A stretch of DNA of 64,000 nt, taken from Pontibacter russatus. GTDB taxonomy: Bacteria > Bacteroidota > Bacteroidia > Cytophagales > Hymenobacteraceae. The stretch is from NCBI RefSeq assembly GCF_009931655.1, contig NZ_CP047984.1, positions 124,001-188,000 of the forward strand. Direction: 5' to 3'. A program made the translations under genes and the position numbers. Under the pieces are notes generated by a model that searched no databases, was not told where the DNA came from, and saw only the letters and a list, made by a program, of their open reading frames with translations. Shown here piece after piece: positions 25,164 to 34,864 of the stretch; the first letter of the stretch is position 1, and each line of letters opens with the position of its first letter.

Positions 25164-26813
25164 ATGAGTGTTACAGACTTTGCAGCTACTGCAACGGAAG
25201 ACCAGGTCAAAGCCATATTTGTTGAGGAAAGCCAGATTCCGCAGGAATATAAACTGAAGCAGGAAATCCATCAGCGGGAATACCTGTCGAACGGGGAAAT
25301 GAAGCAGTGGGAGGGAGCCGTACACACGGTTTACTCTCCGGTGGCTGTTAAAACAGCCGAAGGCTACCAGCGAAAGGTTATCGGAACCTACCCCGTGTGT
25401 ACCGAAAAAGAGGCGATGGCGTCGCTGGAGGCGGCGGTGGCCGCTTATGACAACGGGCGCGGCCAGTGGCCCACCATGAGCGTGCAGGACAGGATACGCT
25501 GCGTAGAGCAGTTCACGCACAGAATGATTGAGCAGAAAGACCTTGTGGTGAAGCTCATCATGTGGGAAATCGGCAAGTCTGCCGCTGATTCTGTGAAGGA
25601 GTTCGACCGGACGGTAGAGTACATATACGCCACCATCGACGCGCTGAAAGACGTGGACCGCGACTCTTCGCGCTTCGTGATAGAGCAGGGGATCGTGGCG
25701 CAGATCCGGCGCTCGCCGCTGGGCGTGGTACTGTGCATGGGGCCGTTCAACTATCCGCTCAACGAAACTTTTACCACGCTGATACCCGCCCTGATCATGG
25801 GCAACACCCTGTTGTTCAAGCCACCCAAGCACGGCACGCTCCTGCATTACCCGCTGCTGCAGGCCTTTAAGGAGTGTTTCCCGAAGGGCGTGGTGAACAC
25901 CATATATGGGCGTGGAAATGCCATCGTGCCTGCTCTGATGCAGTCAGGTAAGGTAAACGTGCTCACGCTGATTGGTTCCAGCAAAGTGGCTGACGAGTTG
26001 AAGAAGCTCCACCCGAAGGTGAACAGGCTGCGCGCCATCCTGGGGCTCGACGCCAAAAACGCGGCCATCGTCACAGAGAATGCTGACGTGAGCCTGGCGG
26101 TGTCAGAAACCGTGCTGGGGGCGCTTTCTTTCAACGGACAGCGCTGCACAGCCCTGAAAATCATATTTGTACACCGCTCCAAAGTCGACCAGTTTCTGGA
26201 GCAGCTGAGCGAGGCGGTAGGCAGATTGAAGATCGGGATGCCGTGGGAGAAGGGCGTGGCCCTGACGCCGCTGCCGGAGCCCCACAAGCCCGCTTACCTG
26301 AAAGAACTGATTGACGATGCGGCAGCGCACGGCGCCAGCGTGGTGAACAGAGGAGGGGGCACCGCTTTCGAATCGTTTGTATATCCGGCCATCCTGTACC
26401 CGGTGACGCAGGACATGAAAGTGTACCGCGAGGAGCAATTCGGGCCGATTATTCCGGTGGTGCCGTTCGATGACCTGGAAGAGCCGATTGAGTACCTGAT
26501 AGAATCGACGCACGGGCAGCAGGTGAGCATTTTCAGCAACGACGCTGCCGAGGCGGCCTCGCTCATAGACCCGCTGGTGAACCAGGTGAGCCGCGTGAAC
26601 ATCAATTGCCAGTGCCAGCGCGGGCCGGACACATTCCCGTTTACAGGCCGCAAAGACAGCGCCGAGGGCACTTTGTCGGTGGTGGATGCGCTGCGCTCGT
26701 TCTCGATCCGGTCGTTGGTAGCCACCAAACTCAACGAGAACAACAAGCACCTGATCAACGAGATTGTGAACGAAGGGAATTCCAACTTCCTGAGCACGAA
26801 GTATATCTTCTAA
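25164..26813 (+). CDS. gapN: Aldehyde dehydrogenase, GapN-like (NADP-dependent G3P dehydrogenase family)
   Basis: A 549-residue ALDH-superfamily protein. The closest match I recall is the non-phosphorylating, NADP-dependent glyceraldehyde-3-phosphate dehydrogenase. MGPFNYPLNETFTTLIPALIMGN carries the Asn of the oxyanion hole. The catalytic Cys328 is in FNGQRCTALKIIF. The usual ELGGK motif is replaced by GLDAK, so the residue aligned with the general-base Glu (34 before the Cys) is Gly294 and an Asp sits two residues later. The C-terminal PFTGRKDSAEGTLSV segment is typical of GapN. It is monocistronic, ending at a terminator. Confidence 0.85.
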   Translation: MSVTDFAATATEDQVKAIFVEESQIPQEYKLKQEIHQREYLSNGEMKQWEGAVHTVYSPVAVKTAEGYQRKVIGTYPVCTEKEAMASLEAAVAAYDNGRGQWPTMSVQDRIRCVEQFTHRMIEQKDLVVKLIMWEIGKSAADSVKEFDRTVEYIYATIDALKDVDRDSSRFVIEQGIVAQIRRSPLGVVLCMGPFNYPLNETFTTLIPALIMGNTLLFKPPKHGTLLHYPLLQAFKECFPKGVVNTIYGRGNAIVPALMQSGKVNVLTLIGSSKVADELKKLHPKVNRLRAILGLDAKNAAIVTENADVSLAVSETVLGALSFNGQRCTALKIIFVHRSKVDQFLEQLSEAVGRLKIGMPWEKGVALTPLPEPHKPAYLKELIDDAAAHGASVVNRGGGTAFESFVYPAILYPVTQDMKVYREEQFGPIIPVVPFDDLEEPIEYLIESTHGQQVSIFSNDAAEAASLIDPLVNQVSRVNINCQCQRGPDTFPFTGRKDSAEGTLSVVDALRSFSIRSLVATKLNENNKHLINEIVNEGNSNFLSTKYIF

Positions 26814-26836
26814 GAAGCTTCTGAAGGCAGTTATTT

Positions 26837-26882
26837 ATATATAAAAGGAGCCGCGGCATGTGCTGCGGCTCCTTTTATATAT
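26837..26882 (+). terminator. Terminator after the GapN-like gene, with TATATA-extended stem
   Basis: 18-bp perfect arms: ATATATAAAAGGAGCCGC on the left and the exact complement on the right, ending in CTTTTATATAT. As at 19066-19116, the TATATA runs are part of the stem. Confidence 0.85.
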
Positions 26883-26955
26883 GGCTCATCTTTTATCAGT
26901 GTGTATGTGTAAAGCCGGTCTATATATGTAGGCAGCTAGCATATACTTCATTTAA

Positions 26956-26988
26956 AAGCGCCTGTGCAGCATAATTGCACAAGCGCTT
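26956..26988 (-). terminator. Terminator of the zinc-ribbon gene
   Basis: Left arm AAGCGCCTGTGCA pairs with right arm TGCACAAGCGCTT apart from a C/A mismatch, with a short loop. It is followed on the minus strand by TTTTAAATG. It lies about 20 nt past the stop of the gene at 27011. Confidence 0.65.
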
Positions 26989-27010
26989 AATTGCACCGAG
27001 CAGGGTCGGC

Positions 27011-27280
27011 TTAAAAGTCAAAGAAATCGCTTAGGAAAGATTCCTTCTTCTTATGCGGGTGCTTTTTGTACGCGTCGTGCCCACGGTTTTCGCCGTAGCC
27101 ATAGCGTTTATAGTCAGCTTCGTAATTTTCTTTTTTTGAATAGTGGTCGGCGGAGCGCTCCATGATTTTCTCCAGCTCGCCGCGGTCCAGCCAGATGCCA
27201 CGGCATTTGGGGCAATAATCGATCTCGACTCCGTTTTTCTCGCTCATCAGGAGCGTTTCGTTGCAGGAAGGGCATTTCAT
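27011..27280 (-). CDS. TFIIB-type zinc-ribbon protein (zf-TFIIB)
   Basis: An 89-residue protein with an N-terminal zinc ribbon: CPSC, then CPKC some 18 residues later (MKCPSCNETLL ... YCPKCRGIWLDRGELEKI). The LDRGELEKI helix is characteristic of zf-TFIIB family proteins. The rest is basic and His/Tyr-rich and ends ESFLSDFFDF. Bacterial members are small and of unknown role, perhaps regulatory or metal-binding. It reads away from the long AT-rich spacer. Confidence 0.85.
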   Translation of the reverse strand: MKCPSCNETLLMSEKNGVEIDYCPKCRGIWLDRGELEKIMERSADHYSKKENYEADYKRYGYGENRGHDAYKKHPHKKKESFLSDFFDF

Positions 27281-27727
27281 AGTTATACAGCTTTGGTGTA
27301 ATCCTCAATATAAACATTTATTCCCGAAGCTACCAGAACGTTGGGCATTGCTGTATTGGCTTATTTGTTTCTGTGTGCATGTGAGCGGATTGTTTTACTT
27401 ATTCTGCTTAACATAAAGTATATTATGAGTGACACTTTAGAGATGTTTTGCATCGTATATTAAAGTCTTATAATTTATATTATGTTAAGTAAATTATAGC
27501 TATATACCTTTCCTACTTCAACAGATTGTAAATCTCGTGCAACGCATATTTGCAGGGATAACAATTACGATCATCAGTATAATTTAAGATTACCTACGTA
27601 TAATGAAATACAAGTCAATCCCGAGTTTGGCTCTACATCTTAAGACGAAGCGTTTACCAAATGAATGCGAACGCAGAGGTCTGAACTGTCTGCTGAAACA
27701 ACATTTTATACCTATTAATATCAGGTT
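27281..27727. other. AT-rich spacer, no gene seen
   Basis: About 450 bp, clearly more AT-rich than the surroundings, between divergently read genes. Stop codons are frequent in all frames and I see no tRNA or strong hairpin. A promoter region for the downstream SDR, which is also lower in GC than most genes here, is likely. The block may be transferred DNA. Confidence 0.4.
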
Positions 27728-28480
27728 ATGAAAACATTAGAAAACAAAGTTGCCCTGGTTACCGGGGCTGGCTCAGGCATTGGGAAGGCCATATGTCTTT
27801 TATACGCCGCCGAGGGCGCTAAAATTATTGCATCCGACATTAGTGAGAAAGGCGGAAATGAAGTAGTGGAAGAAATTAAATCCAAAGGCGGGCAGGCGGT
27901 TTTTGTAAAGGGAGACACATCCAAACCCGATGACAGCAAAGCCGTTGTAGACCAGGCCGTGCAGCAATTTGGCGGCTTGCATGTTGCGGTGAACAATGCT
28001 GGCATTGGCGGGCCGCTTGGGCCTGTTGGCGAGTACCCTCTTGATGGTTGGAACAAGGTGATTGCCATTAATTTATCCGGCGTGTTTTATGGCATGCGTT
28101 ATCAAATTCCGGCCATGGTTTCCGCTGGCGGCGGCAGCATTGTGAACATGGCTTCTATTCTGGGAAAAGTAGGCACCAAAGGCTCCTGTGCATATGTAGC
28201 CGCAAAGCACGGTGTGATCGGATTGACTGAAACCGCTGCACTGGAATATGCCACGCAAGGCATCCGGGTAAACTCTATCGGGCCGGGCTATATCTCTACG
28301 CCTTTGATCGAGCACTCTTTGGACGAGGCTGCCCGGAATGCATTGGTCGGTTTGCACCCCATGGGGCGATTAGGCACATCGGAAGAAGTCGCTAACCTGG
28401 CCCTGTGGCTTAATTCTGATAAAGCGTCGTTCGTTACAGGCTCGTATTATAATGTAGATGGCGGTTACCTGGCCCAATAG
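27728..28480 (+). CDS. SDR family oxidoreductase
   Basis: A 250-residue classical SDR. TGAGSGIG (nucleotide binding) is near residue 14, NNAGIGGP near 90, and the catalytic Tyr and Lys are in YVAAKHG. The C-terminal GSYYNVDGGYLAQ is typical of glucose-1-dehydrogenase or 3-oxoacyl-reductase-like proteins. Codon use is less GC-rich than in neighbours (AAA, ATT and GAA are common), a possible sign of transfer. The substrate is unknown. It shares a terminator with the convergent TPR gene. Confidence 0.85.
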   Translation: MKTLENKVALVTGAGSGIGKAICLLYAAEGAKIIASDISEKGGNEVVEEIKSKGGQAVFVKGDTSKPDDSKAVVDQAVQQFGGLHVAVNNAGIGGPLGPVGEYPLDGWNKVIAINLSGVFYGMRYQIPAMVSAGGGSIVNMASILGKVGTKGSCAYVAAKHGVIGLTETAALEYATQGIRVNSIGPGYISTPLIEHSLDEAARNALVGLHPMGRLGTSEEVANLALWLNSDKASFVTGSYYNVDGGYLAQ

Positions 28481-28538
28481 GGTGCTAATGCGAAAGCAGA
28501 GCAGCTCTAAGATTTTTTTGTATGACCAGAATAAAATA

Positions 28539-28573
28539 AAAGAGGGAAACCCGGCGGCTTCCCTCTTTATATA
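28539..28573. terminator. Bidirectional terminator between SDR and TPR genes
   Basis: Stem AAAGAGGGAA / TTCCCTCTTT with a 10-nt loop, flanked by A-rich DNA on the left and TTTATATA on the right. Confidence 0.8.
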
Positions 28574-28590
28574 GGGGTTTGATATCAAAC

Positions 28591-29724
28591 CTACTCGTTC
28601 ATCATCGCGCTGATTTTGTCAGCGTCTGTTTTGCGGTCCAAACGGGTATATAGCTTCATCAGGTTTTGCATGGTTGCCTGGTCTTTCGGCTGTATCTCCA
28701 AAGCCTTCTCAAAGTATGGCAACGCCGCCTGGTAATGCTTCTTGGCCTCCGCCTCCAGCGCCTTGCCTTTCTTCTGGTATGTGGCATAGTCCAGCTTGGC
28801 GGCCTTGTTGTTCACCTCGGCGCCTTTGTTGAAGTGCAGCACGCCCAGGTTGTAATTAGCATCGAAGTTGTTGGGGTCCACGTCTATGGCTTTCTGGTAC
28901 GTGGCTGTGGCGCCCTCAATGTCGTTCTTGCGCTCCAGCAGGTTGCCCTTCACGGCCAGCAGGCTGGCATTGTTCGGGTCAGCTGCAATGGCTTTGTCAA
29001 GCTTCTGCATCGCCTCTTCGCCACGGTCGTTCTTCAGGTAGTAGCGCAGCTCCTCCTGCATCATGTATACGCTGTTCGGGTGCTCTTCCAGTCCGGCGGC
29101 CAGCGTCTTCATTATTTCCTCATCGCTGGCTTCTGTAGCCTGCAGCAGCTGGATTTTGTTTTTGTAGACATCCTCCGTCTTGTGGCCCATTCCGATCAGC
29201 TGATCGTAAAAAGCGACGGCAGCCGGGTAATCCTTGTTGGCTGTTGCCGCATAGGCCGCGTACAGCACCGCCGTCGTGTCCGCAGGGTTAATTTTACTGG
29301 CAAGCTTGTATTTATCAATCGCGTTCTGCCAGTCCTGGTTGTTGTGGAACTCCACGGCCTGGTTCAGCACCTGCCCATATAGCTGCTGCTTGCGCTCCGG
29401 CACCTGCTTGCCAAACTCGCCGTCCTTGCCGTCCAGTTCAATCGTTTTGTCATAAGACTCCAGCACAATGGTGGGATACGTGTCGTCGACCATTTTACCG
29501 TAGATAGGGTTCCCGATCATATCCTGGTAAATCACGCCGCGGTAAAACCAGGTTTTCGCCTTGTCTTTGGTTTTCTTGTGCTCAATGGCCTGGTTTATAT
29601 CAGTCTGTGCTTTGTCCAGCGTCCCGTTCTTGTGGTTCAGAATGGCGCTGTTCACAGCTGAGTTCTGTGCACTGGCTACCGAAAAGCATGCGGCAGCCAG
29701 GGCTGTTAAAAGTATTTTTTTCAT
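28591..29724 (-). CDS. Periplasmic tetratricopeptide-repeat protein
   Basis: A 377-residue TPR protein with a signal peptide (MKKILLTALAAACFSVASAQ). It has about six or seven repeats with the A..Y..A...DP and NLGVLHFNKG patterns; the best are DPNNASLLAVKGNLLERKNDIEGA and DPNNFDANYNLGV. TPR scaffolds mediate protein contacts. The role is unknown. It follows gyrA on the same strand at 60 nt, and the two may be cotranscribed. Confidence 0.85.
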   Translation of the reverse strand: MKKILLTALAAACFSVASAQNSAVNSAILNHKNGTLDKAQTDINQAIEHKKTKDKAKTWFYRGVIYQDMIGNPIYGKMVDDTYPTIVLESYDKTIELDGKDGEFGKQVPERKQQLYGQVLNQAVEFHNNQDWQNAIDKYKLASKINPADTTAVLYAAYAATANKDYPAAVAFYDQLIGMGHKTEDVYKNKIQLLQATEASDEEIMKTLAAGLEEHPNSVYMMQEELRYYLKNDRGEEAMQKLDKAIAADPNNASLLAVKGNLLERKNDIEGATATYQKAIDVDPNNFDANYNLGVLHFNKGAEVNNKAAKLDYATYQKKGKALEAEAKKHYQAALPYFEKALEIQPKDQATMQNLMKLYTRLDRKTDADKISAMMNE

Positions 29725-29784
29725 ACTTGTCGTTGAATGGTTTGTGATTGATTGTGTAACGTTATATAGCTGGTAATAATTCGA

Positions 29785-32337
29785 TTATACCTCCTCTTCA
29801 GTGGTTTCCGGGTCGATCATATCATCCGGCTGTAGCGTTTCGTCCGGTGCCAGCGCAGACTGCTCCAGCACGGCCGCCTCTACTTCCTCCTCGTGATCCA
29901 TCTCCACTTTCGCCACCGACGAGATGCTGTCGTGCTCGTTCAGTTTGATCAGGCGAACTCCCTGTGTGGCGCGGCCAATCACCCGGATGTCTGCCACGCG
30001 CAGCCTGATCGTGATGCCCGAGCGGTTGATAATCATCAGGTCGTCGGTGTCTACCACCCCTTTGATGGCCACCAGTTTGCCGGTCTTGTCGGTCACGTTC
30101 ATGGTTTTCACGCCCTTTCCCCCCCGGTTCGTGATGCGGTACTCATCCAGGAGCGAGCGCTTTCCGAATCCGTTCTCCGACACCACAAGCAGCTCTGTGC
30201 CGTCGTTCTCTACACAAACCATACCAACCACTTTGTCGTTGGGCCCGCCGAGTGTTACGGCGCGCACCCCGGCAGCGTTGCGGCCCATGGCCCGCACGTG
30301 GCTCTCGTTGAAGCGGATGGCCCTGCCAGACTCCAGCGCGATGATGATTTCGCTGCTGCCGTTGGTCAGCTGCACATCCAGCAGGCGGTCGCCTTCGTTG
30401 ATGGAGATGGCGTTGATGCCGTTGGTGCGCGGCCGCGAATAAGCCTCCAGCACGGTCTTCTTGATAGTGCCCTGCTCGGTGATGAAGACAAGGTTGTGGT
30501 TGAGTGCGTAGTCCTGGTTCTTCAGATCATGCACATTCAGCACTGCGCGCACAGTGTCTTCCTTCTCAATCTGGATCAGGTTCTGGATGGCACGGCCCTT
30601 GGCCGTCTTCCCTCCTTCCGGCAGCTCATACACCTTCAGCCAGAACACGCGGCCAAACTCCGTGAAGAACAGCATGTGGTGGTGCGTGTTGGCGATGAAC
30701 AGGTGCTCGGTGAAGTCGTTCTCCTTGGAGGCGGCCACGCCCCTGGAACCGATGCCCCCCCGGCTCTGGCTGCGGTACTCGTTCAGGGAGGTGCGCTTGA
30801 TGTAACCTTCGTGCGAGATGGTGATCACCATGTTCTCCTCCGGGATCATGTCCTCGTAGTTGATGTCGCCGGTGCTGGCTTCGATGCTGGTGCGGCGGCC
30901 GTCGCCGTAACGATCGCGTATCTCCGCCAGTTCGTCTTTGATGATCTGCATGCGCAGGTCCTCGTTGTTCAGCACAGAAGTGAGGTAGTCGATGTGCTTC
31001 ATGAGCTCCTGGTACTCCTGCTGTATCTTGTCGCGCTCCAGGCCGGTGAGGCGCTGCAGACGCATGTCCAGTATAGCGCGAGCCTGGACCTCAGAAAGGC
31101 CGAAGCGCTCCATCAAACCGTTGCGGGCAATCTCCGGGTCACGTGAGGAACGGATCAGGGTGATCACCTCGTCCAGGTTATCCAGCGCGATGAGCAGGCC
31201 CTCCAGTATATGGGCACGCTTTTTAGCTTCGTCAAGCTCATACTGCGTGCGGCGGATAACCACCTCATGCCGGTGCTCCACGAAGTACTGGATAAGCTCC
31301 TTCAGGTTCAGCGTCATCGGGCGGCCTTTCACCAGGGCCACGTTGTTCACGCCAAAAGAGGACTGCAGCGCCGTGTATTTGTAGAGGTTGTTGAGCACCA
31401 CGTTCGGGATGGCGTCGCGCTTCAGATCGTACACGATGCGCAGACCGTCGCGGTCGGACTCATCGCGCAGGTCAGAGATGCCCTCAATCTTCTTCTCGTT
31501 CACCAGGGCCGCCGTCTTTTCAATCAGCGTGGCCTTGTTCACCATATAGGGTATCTCGGTCACGATGATCTGCTCCTTGCCGGATGGCAGCACCTCGAAG
31601 TTGGCGCGCCCCCGCATGAGTATGCGCCCGCGCCCCGTCTCGAAAGCCGATTTGATGCCGTCGTAGCCGTGGATGATGCCGCCCGTCGGGAAATCCGGGG
31701 CCGTGATGTACTGCATGAGCTCCGGAATGGAAATCTCCCGGTCGTCAATATAGGCGATGACGCCGTTGATGACCTCCGTCAGGTTATGGGGCGCCAAGTT
31801 GGTGGCCATCCCCACCGCGATGCCGGAGGTGCCGTTCACCAGCAGGTTCGGGAACTTAGCAGGCATCACGCTCGGCTCCTTCAGCGAGTCGTCGAAGTTC
31901 GGCACGAAATCCACCGTGTTCTTGTCGAGGTCAGCCATCAGCTCGTCGGCGATGCGCTTGAGGCGCGCCTCGGTGTAGCGCATCGCCGCCGGAGAGTCGC
32001 CGTCGATGGAGCCGTAGTTTCCCTGGCCGTCCACCAGCGGGTAGCGCAGCGACCACTCCTGGGCCATGCGCACCATCGTTTCGTATACCGAGGAGTCGCC
32101 GTGCGGGTGATACTTGCCCAGCACCTCCCCCACTATTCGGGCTGATTTTTTATAGGCTTTGTTATAGGATACCCCCAGCTCGGACATTCCGTACAGCACG
32201 CGGCGGTGTACCGGCTTCAGTCCGTCCCGAACATCAGGCAAGGCTCGTGAAATGATGACGGACATCGAATAGTCGATATACGCACCGCGCATCTCGTCTT
32301 CAATGTTGATCGGTATGATTCTTTCGCCTTCGATCAT
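29785..32337 (-). CDS. gyrA: DNA gyrase subunit A
   Basis: GyrA is the breakage-reunion subunit of DNA gyrase, which introduces negative supercoils. It has 850 residues. The active-site Tyr121 is in MRYTEARL. The quinolone-resistance region [17 protein letters not shown] has Ser82 and Glu86 at positions equivalent to Ser83 and Asp87 of E. coli. The GyrA box in the C-terminal domain is degenerate here (QSRGGIG, canonical QRRGGKG). The C-terminal beta-pinwheel repeats are followed by an acidic tail (DPETTEEEV). gyrB is not in the window. Confidence 0.97.
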   Translation of the reverse strand: MIEGERIIPINIEDEMRGAYIDYSMSVIISRALPDVRDGLKPVHRRVLYGMSELGVSYNKAYKKSARIVGEVLGKYHPHGDSSVYETMVRMAQEWSLRYPLVDGQGNYGSIDGDSPAAMRYTEARLKRIADELMADLDKNTVDFVPNFDDSLKEPSVMPAKFPNLLVNGTSGIAVGMATNLAPHNLTEVINGVIAYIDDREISIPELMQYITAPDFPTGGIIHGYDGIKSAFETGRGRILMRGRANFEVLPSGKEQIIVTEIPYMVNKATLIEKTAALVNEKKIEGISDLRDESDRDGLRIVYDLKRDAIPNVVLNNLYKYTALQSSFGVNNVALVKGRPMTLNLKELIQYFVEHRHEVVIRRTQYELDEAKKRAHILEGLLIALDNLDEVITLIRSSRDPEIARNGLMERFGLSEVQARAILDMRLQRLTGLERDKIQQEYQELMKHIDYLTSVLNNEDLRMQIIKDELAEIRDRYGDGRRTSIEASTGDINYEDMIPEENMVITISHEGYIKRTSLNEYRSQSRGGIGSRGVAASKENDFTEHLFIANTHHHMLFFTEFGRVFWLKVYELPEGGKTAKGRAIQNLIQIEKEDTVRAVLNVHDLKNQDYALNHNLVFITEQGTIKKTVLEAYSRPRTNGINAISINEGDRLLDVQLTNGSSEIIIALESGRAIRFNESHVRAMGRNAAGVRAVTLGGPNDKVVGMVCVENDGTELLVVSENGFGKRSLLDEYRITNRGGKGVKTMNVTDKTGKLVAIKGVVDTDDLMIINRSGITIRLRVADIRVIGRATQGVRLIKLNEHDSISSVAKVEMDHEEEVEAAVLEQSALAPDETLQPDDMIDPETTEEEV

Positions 32338-32419
32338 GTTTAAAATCTAAATAAATATGGGTTGGTTGTGGTACATATACAAGGGCAATTTAAGCAAAAA
32401 GCCTTAACAGCTATATAGG

Positions 32420-32662
32420 CTACTGCTTATTTCTGCTCCTGTCCCTCCTGTTGCGGGATTTTTCCTGCGACGTCTTGTCCAGGTCCTGCCCCATCTTCGG
32501 GTTTTGCTTTTTCCAGAAAGGGCGGCCGCGGTAGTCCTGCTCGCCGTGGGGATGCACCATGCGCACCTGGCAGGCGGCAATGGGGCAGGCGGGCCTGCAG
32601 GAAAATACGGAAGCGGAAAGGAGCGTAATCAGGAGAAGGGTGGTCCGTCGGGTAGTAGCCAT
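32420..32662 (-). CDS. Small basic lipoprotein of unknown function
   Basis: An 80-residue protein with a lipoprotein signal ending in SVFSC. Cysteine-rich RPACPIAACQVRMVHPHGEQDYRGRP follows, and the tail is very basic (KSRNRRDRSRNKQ). I recall similar short proteins beside gyrA in related bacteria but cannot name the family. A short, Cys- and Lys/Arg-rich secreted protein anchored in a membrane is all that can be supported. Confidence 0.6.
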   Translation of the reverse strand: MATTRRTTLLLITLLSASVFSCRPACPIAACQVRMVHPHGEQDYRGRPFWKKQNPKMGQDLDKTSQEKSRNRRDRSRNKQ

Positions 32663-32676
32663 ATATGGAATTTCAG

Positions 32677-32706
32677 AAGGGCCTGCTGCTGTGCAGCGAG
32701 GCCCTT
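32677..32706. terminator. Hairpin between the lipoprotein and SDR genes
   Basis: Stem AAGGGCCT / AGGCCCTT with a 14-nt loop. T-runs are weak on both sides, so this is only a candidate terminator for the SDR on the minus strand. Confidence 0.35.
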
Positions 32707-32797
32707 ATCTTTTCGTTGTACAAAATTAAACAAATCAGCGCATATATACCAGCTTTGCCGGGGCTATAGTTTGCCGCTTCAGGCAATTAACAGCACT

Positions 32798-33568
32798 TTA
32801 GAGGGGGTGAAAGCCATTGATGGTAAAACCGCCGTCCACGGCCAGCGTCTGACCGGTGATATAGGCAGCCGCGGGCATGCAGAGGAACGCCACCGCTCCG
32901 GCCACATCCTCGGGCTTTCCCACCTGCCGCATGGGGGTTCTGGAGACCACCGCATCATAAAATTCCTGATTTTGCAGCACGGTTTGCGCCAGCGGTGTGC
33001 TGATGTACCAGGGCGCCACGGCATTTACCCGGATGCTGTCTTCCGCCCATTCCGCCGCCAGGTTGCGGGTAAGCTGGTTCAGGGCCGCCTTCGTCATGCC
33101 GTAGATGCTGCCCGTGCGCACGTGTGTGAGGCCCGCCACCGACGACACGTGGATGATGTTGCCCTGCCCCGACTGCCGCAGCAGCGGGTACAGCAGGCGG
33201 TTGAGGTCGAAGGCAGAGCGCAGGTTGGTGTCCATCACAAAGTCATACTCCTCTGCGGAGTAGTCGGCGGTAGGCTTCCGGATGTTGGTGCCCACGTTGT
33301 TCACCAGAATGTCGAGCCGCCCCCACAGTTCCTGCACCTTCGCGGTCAGCGCCTGCCGCCCGTCTGTTGTGCTCATGTCGGCAGCCAGTATATGCAAGCG
33401 CTCCGGGTAGCGCTCGTGCAGCCGCTGCAGGTCTTCGATATTGCGGCCCACGGCCAGCACTTCAGCGCCCAATGCGATAAAATCATCTACGATGGCCGCC
33501 CCGATGCCTTTGGAGCCGCCCGTTACCACTGCTTTTTTGTCTGTTAGCTGCCACCTGTTCTGCGCCAT
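32798..33568 (-). CDS. SDR family oxidoreductase, tropinone-reductase-like
   Basis: A 256-residue SDR with TGGSKGIG (about residue 16), NNVGTN (about 95) and the active-site [20 protein letters not shown]. The C-terminal [16 protein letters not shown] is typical. The ordering and AAEWA segment resemble plant tropinone reductases and 3-oxoacyl reductases; no specific reaction can be assigned. It is transcribed in the same direction as gyrA and the small lipoprotein. Confidence 0.85.
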   Translation of the reverse strand: MAQNRWQLTDKKAVVTGGSKGIGAAIVDDFIALGAEVLAVGRNIEDLQRLHERYPERLHILAADMSTTDGRQALTAKVQELWGRLDILVNNVGTNIRKPTADYSAEEYDFVMDTNLRSAFDLNRLLYPLLRQSGQGNIIHVSSVAGLTHVRTGSIYGMTKAALNQLTRNLAAEWAEDSIRVNAVAPWYISTPLAQTVLQNQEFYDAVVSRTPMRQVGKPEDVAGAVAFLCMPAAAYITGQTLAVDGGFTINGFHPL

Positions 33569-33712
33569 GTTCTAAATAAGTTTATGAGTTTTAACGGTTG
33601 TTGCACCACTTGATTGCTATTGCCTTTGGTTGATTTGCCCTGCAGCCCGGTGAGATTGCTGTCATTTTACGGGTTGCTCAGGCCAAAAGGTAAATCATAT
33701 ATTAAAAGCGCC

Positions 33713-34744
33713 TCAGCGGTCGCCTTTTTGCTTCTCGCCCTCCACCCTCTCCCAAAACTGCATCAGGTATTCCTGGTCTACGCGGGGCCTGTTGTTCAGT
33801 TCCTCCACCTGCAGTTCCCCCTTCTCATCCAGCCATATATGGTACACAAACACATAGGCGCCACCGCCCTCGCGCCACCCGTCAAACTTCCCGAAGCGCA
33901 TGTCCTTCAGGTATACGCCTTTTTCTGCGGGAGCCACCGCATAATAGCCTTTCATGATCTCCAGCAGCCGCGCCAGCTTGGGATTCCCCAGGTAGGGCCG
34001 CAGCAAATGGGCGTTCTGTGGCTCAAAGTCGAACAGGATGTGCTTGTCTTCATCCAGCAGGGAATAGAAGCCGTTATAGTAACCCCCTTCTCCTTTGGCT
34101 GTCACGGACCAGAAGACGGTGTTGAGCGGAGTGGGCTTGCTGATGTAGGAACTGTAGCTGATTTGCTGCCGCTGCAGGCTCTCTTCGAAGGCCCGGTTGG
34201 CGGCGGCTTTGGCTACAAAGGAGAAAAGCAGGTAGGCGGAGCTCAGTATTAGCCCCGCATAGTTGAGGTGGCGCCTTCTGAGACTGCCCTTCGGATAAAA
34301 AGCCGCGGCCAAAACACATACCAGAAAAGGAACGGTGTAGAGTGGATCCACCACGAAGACATTGTAAAACGCCACGCCATACCTGCTGAACGGCCAGAGC
34401 AGTTGTGTGCCCCACGTGGTGCAACTGTCGAGCAGCGCATGCGTGGTGAAGCCAAGGAAGAACAGCAGGGTCCAGTCGCGGACGGTGGCGCTGTGGAGAC
34501 GGTACAACCGTTGCAGCAACAGGCCCAGAAGCGGCGATACAAGGATGGCGAACAGGAAAGAGTGTGTCAGGGAGCGGTGGAAGCCCAACTGCTGCACCGT
34601 GTCGAGCCAGGGGTTCAGCAGCACATCCAGGTCGGGGATGGTGCCGGCCACCGCTCCCCACAGCATCGCCTTGTTGCCCAGTTTCTTTCCGGCCACCGCC
34701 TCTCCGACTGCGGCACCCAGCACGATCTGCGTCAGTGAATCCAT
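33713..34744 (-). CDS. Membrane-bound metal-dependent hydrolase, YdjM family
   Basis: A 343-residue inner-membrane protein. The N-terminus MDSLTQIVLGAAVGEAVAGKKLGNKA and then GTIPDLDVLL, HRSLTHSFLF and HALLDSCTTWGTQLLWPFS carry the His and Asp residues of the YdjM/DUF457 domain. About four to five transmembrane helices follow, with a C-terminal soluble region of some 150 residues. Family members are annotated metal-dependent hydrolases (LexA-regulated YdjM in E. coli); the reaction is unknown. Confidence 0.85.
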   Translation of the reverse strand: MDSLTQIVLGAAVGEAVAGKKLGNKAMLWGAVAGTIPDLDVLLNPWLDTVQQLGFHRSLTHSFLFAILVSPLLGLLLQRLYRLHSATVRDWTLLFFLGFTTHALLDSCTTWGTQLLWPFSRYGVAFYNVFVVDPLYTVPFLVCVLAAAFYPKGSLRRRHLNYAGLILSSAYLLFSFVAKAAANRAFEESLQRQQISYSSYISKPTPLNTVFWSVTAKGEGGYYNGFYSLLDEDKHILFDFEPQNAHLLRPYLGNPKLARLLEIMKGYYAVAPAEKGVYLKDMRFGKFDGWREGGGAYVFVYHIWLDEKGELQVEELNNRPRVDQEYLMQFWERVEGEKQKGDR

Positions 34745-34864
34745 AGATGCTTTTGCTTAGTTTGAATATATAGCGGCGGCCGTGCGGCAACCCCCCATCC
34801 GCGGCAAAGGTATACAGGTTAGCCTTACCATGACAGCGGCATATATGGGAGGGCCCGGTTATAT

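Noticed and set aside
31992..32102. GyrA quinolone-region change (Asp to Glu at residue 86) as a resistance mutation
   Set aside because: Glu at this place is, to my recollection, a normal variant in some bacteria and Ser82 is intact; no evidence of selection.
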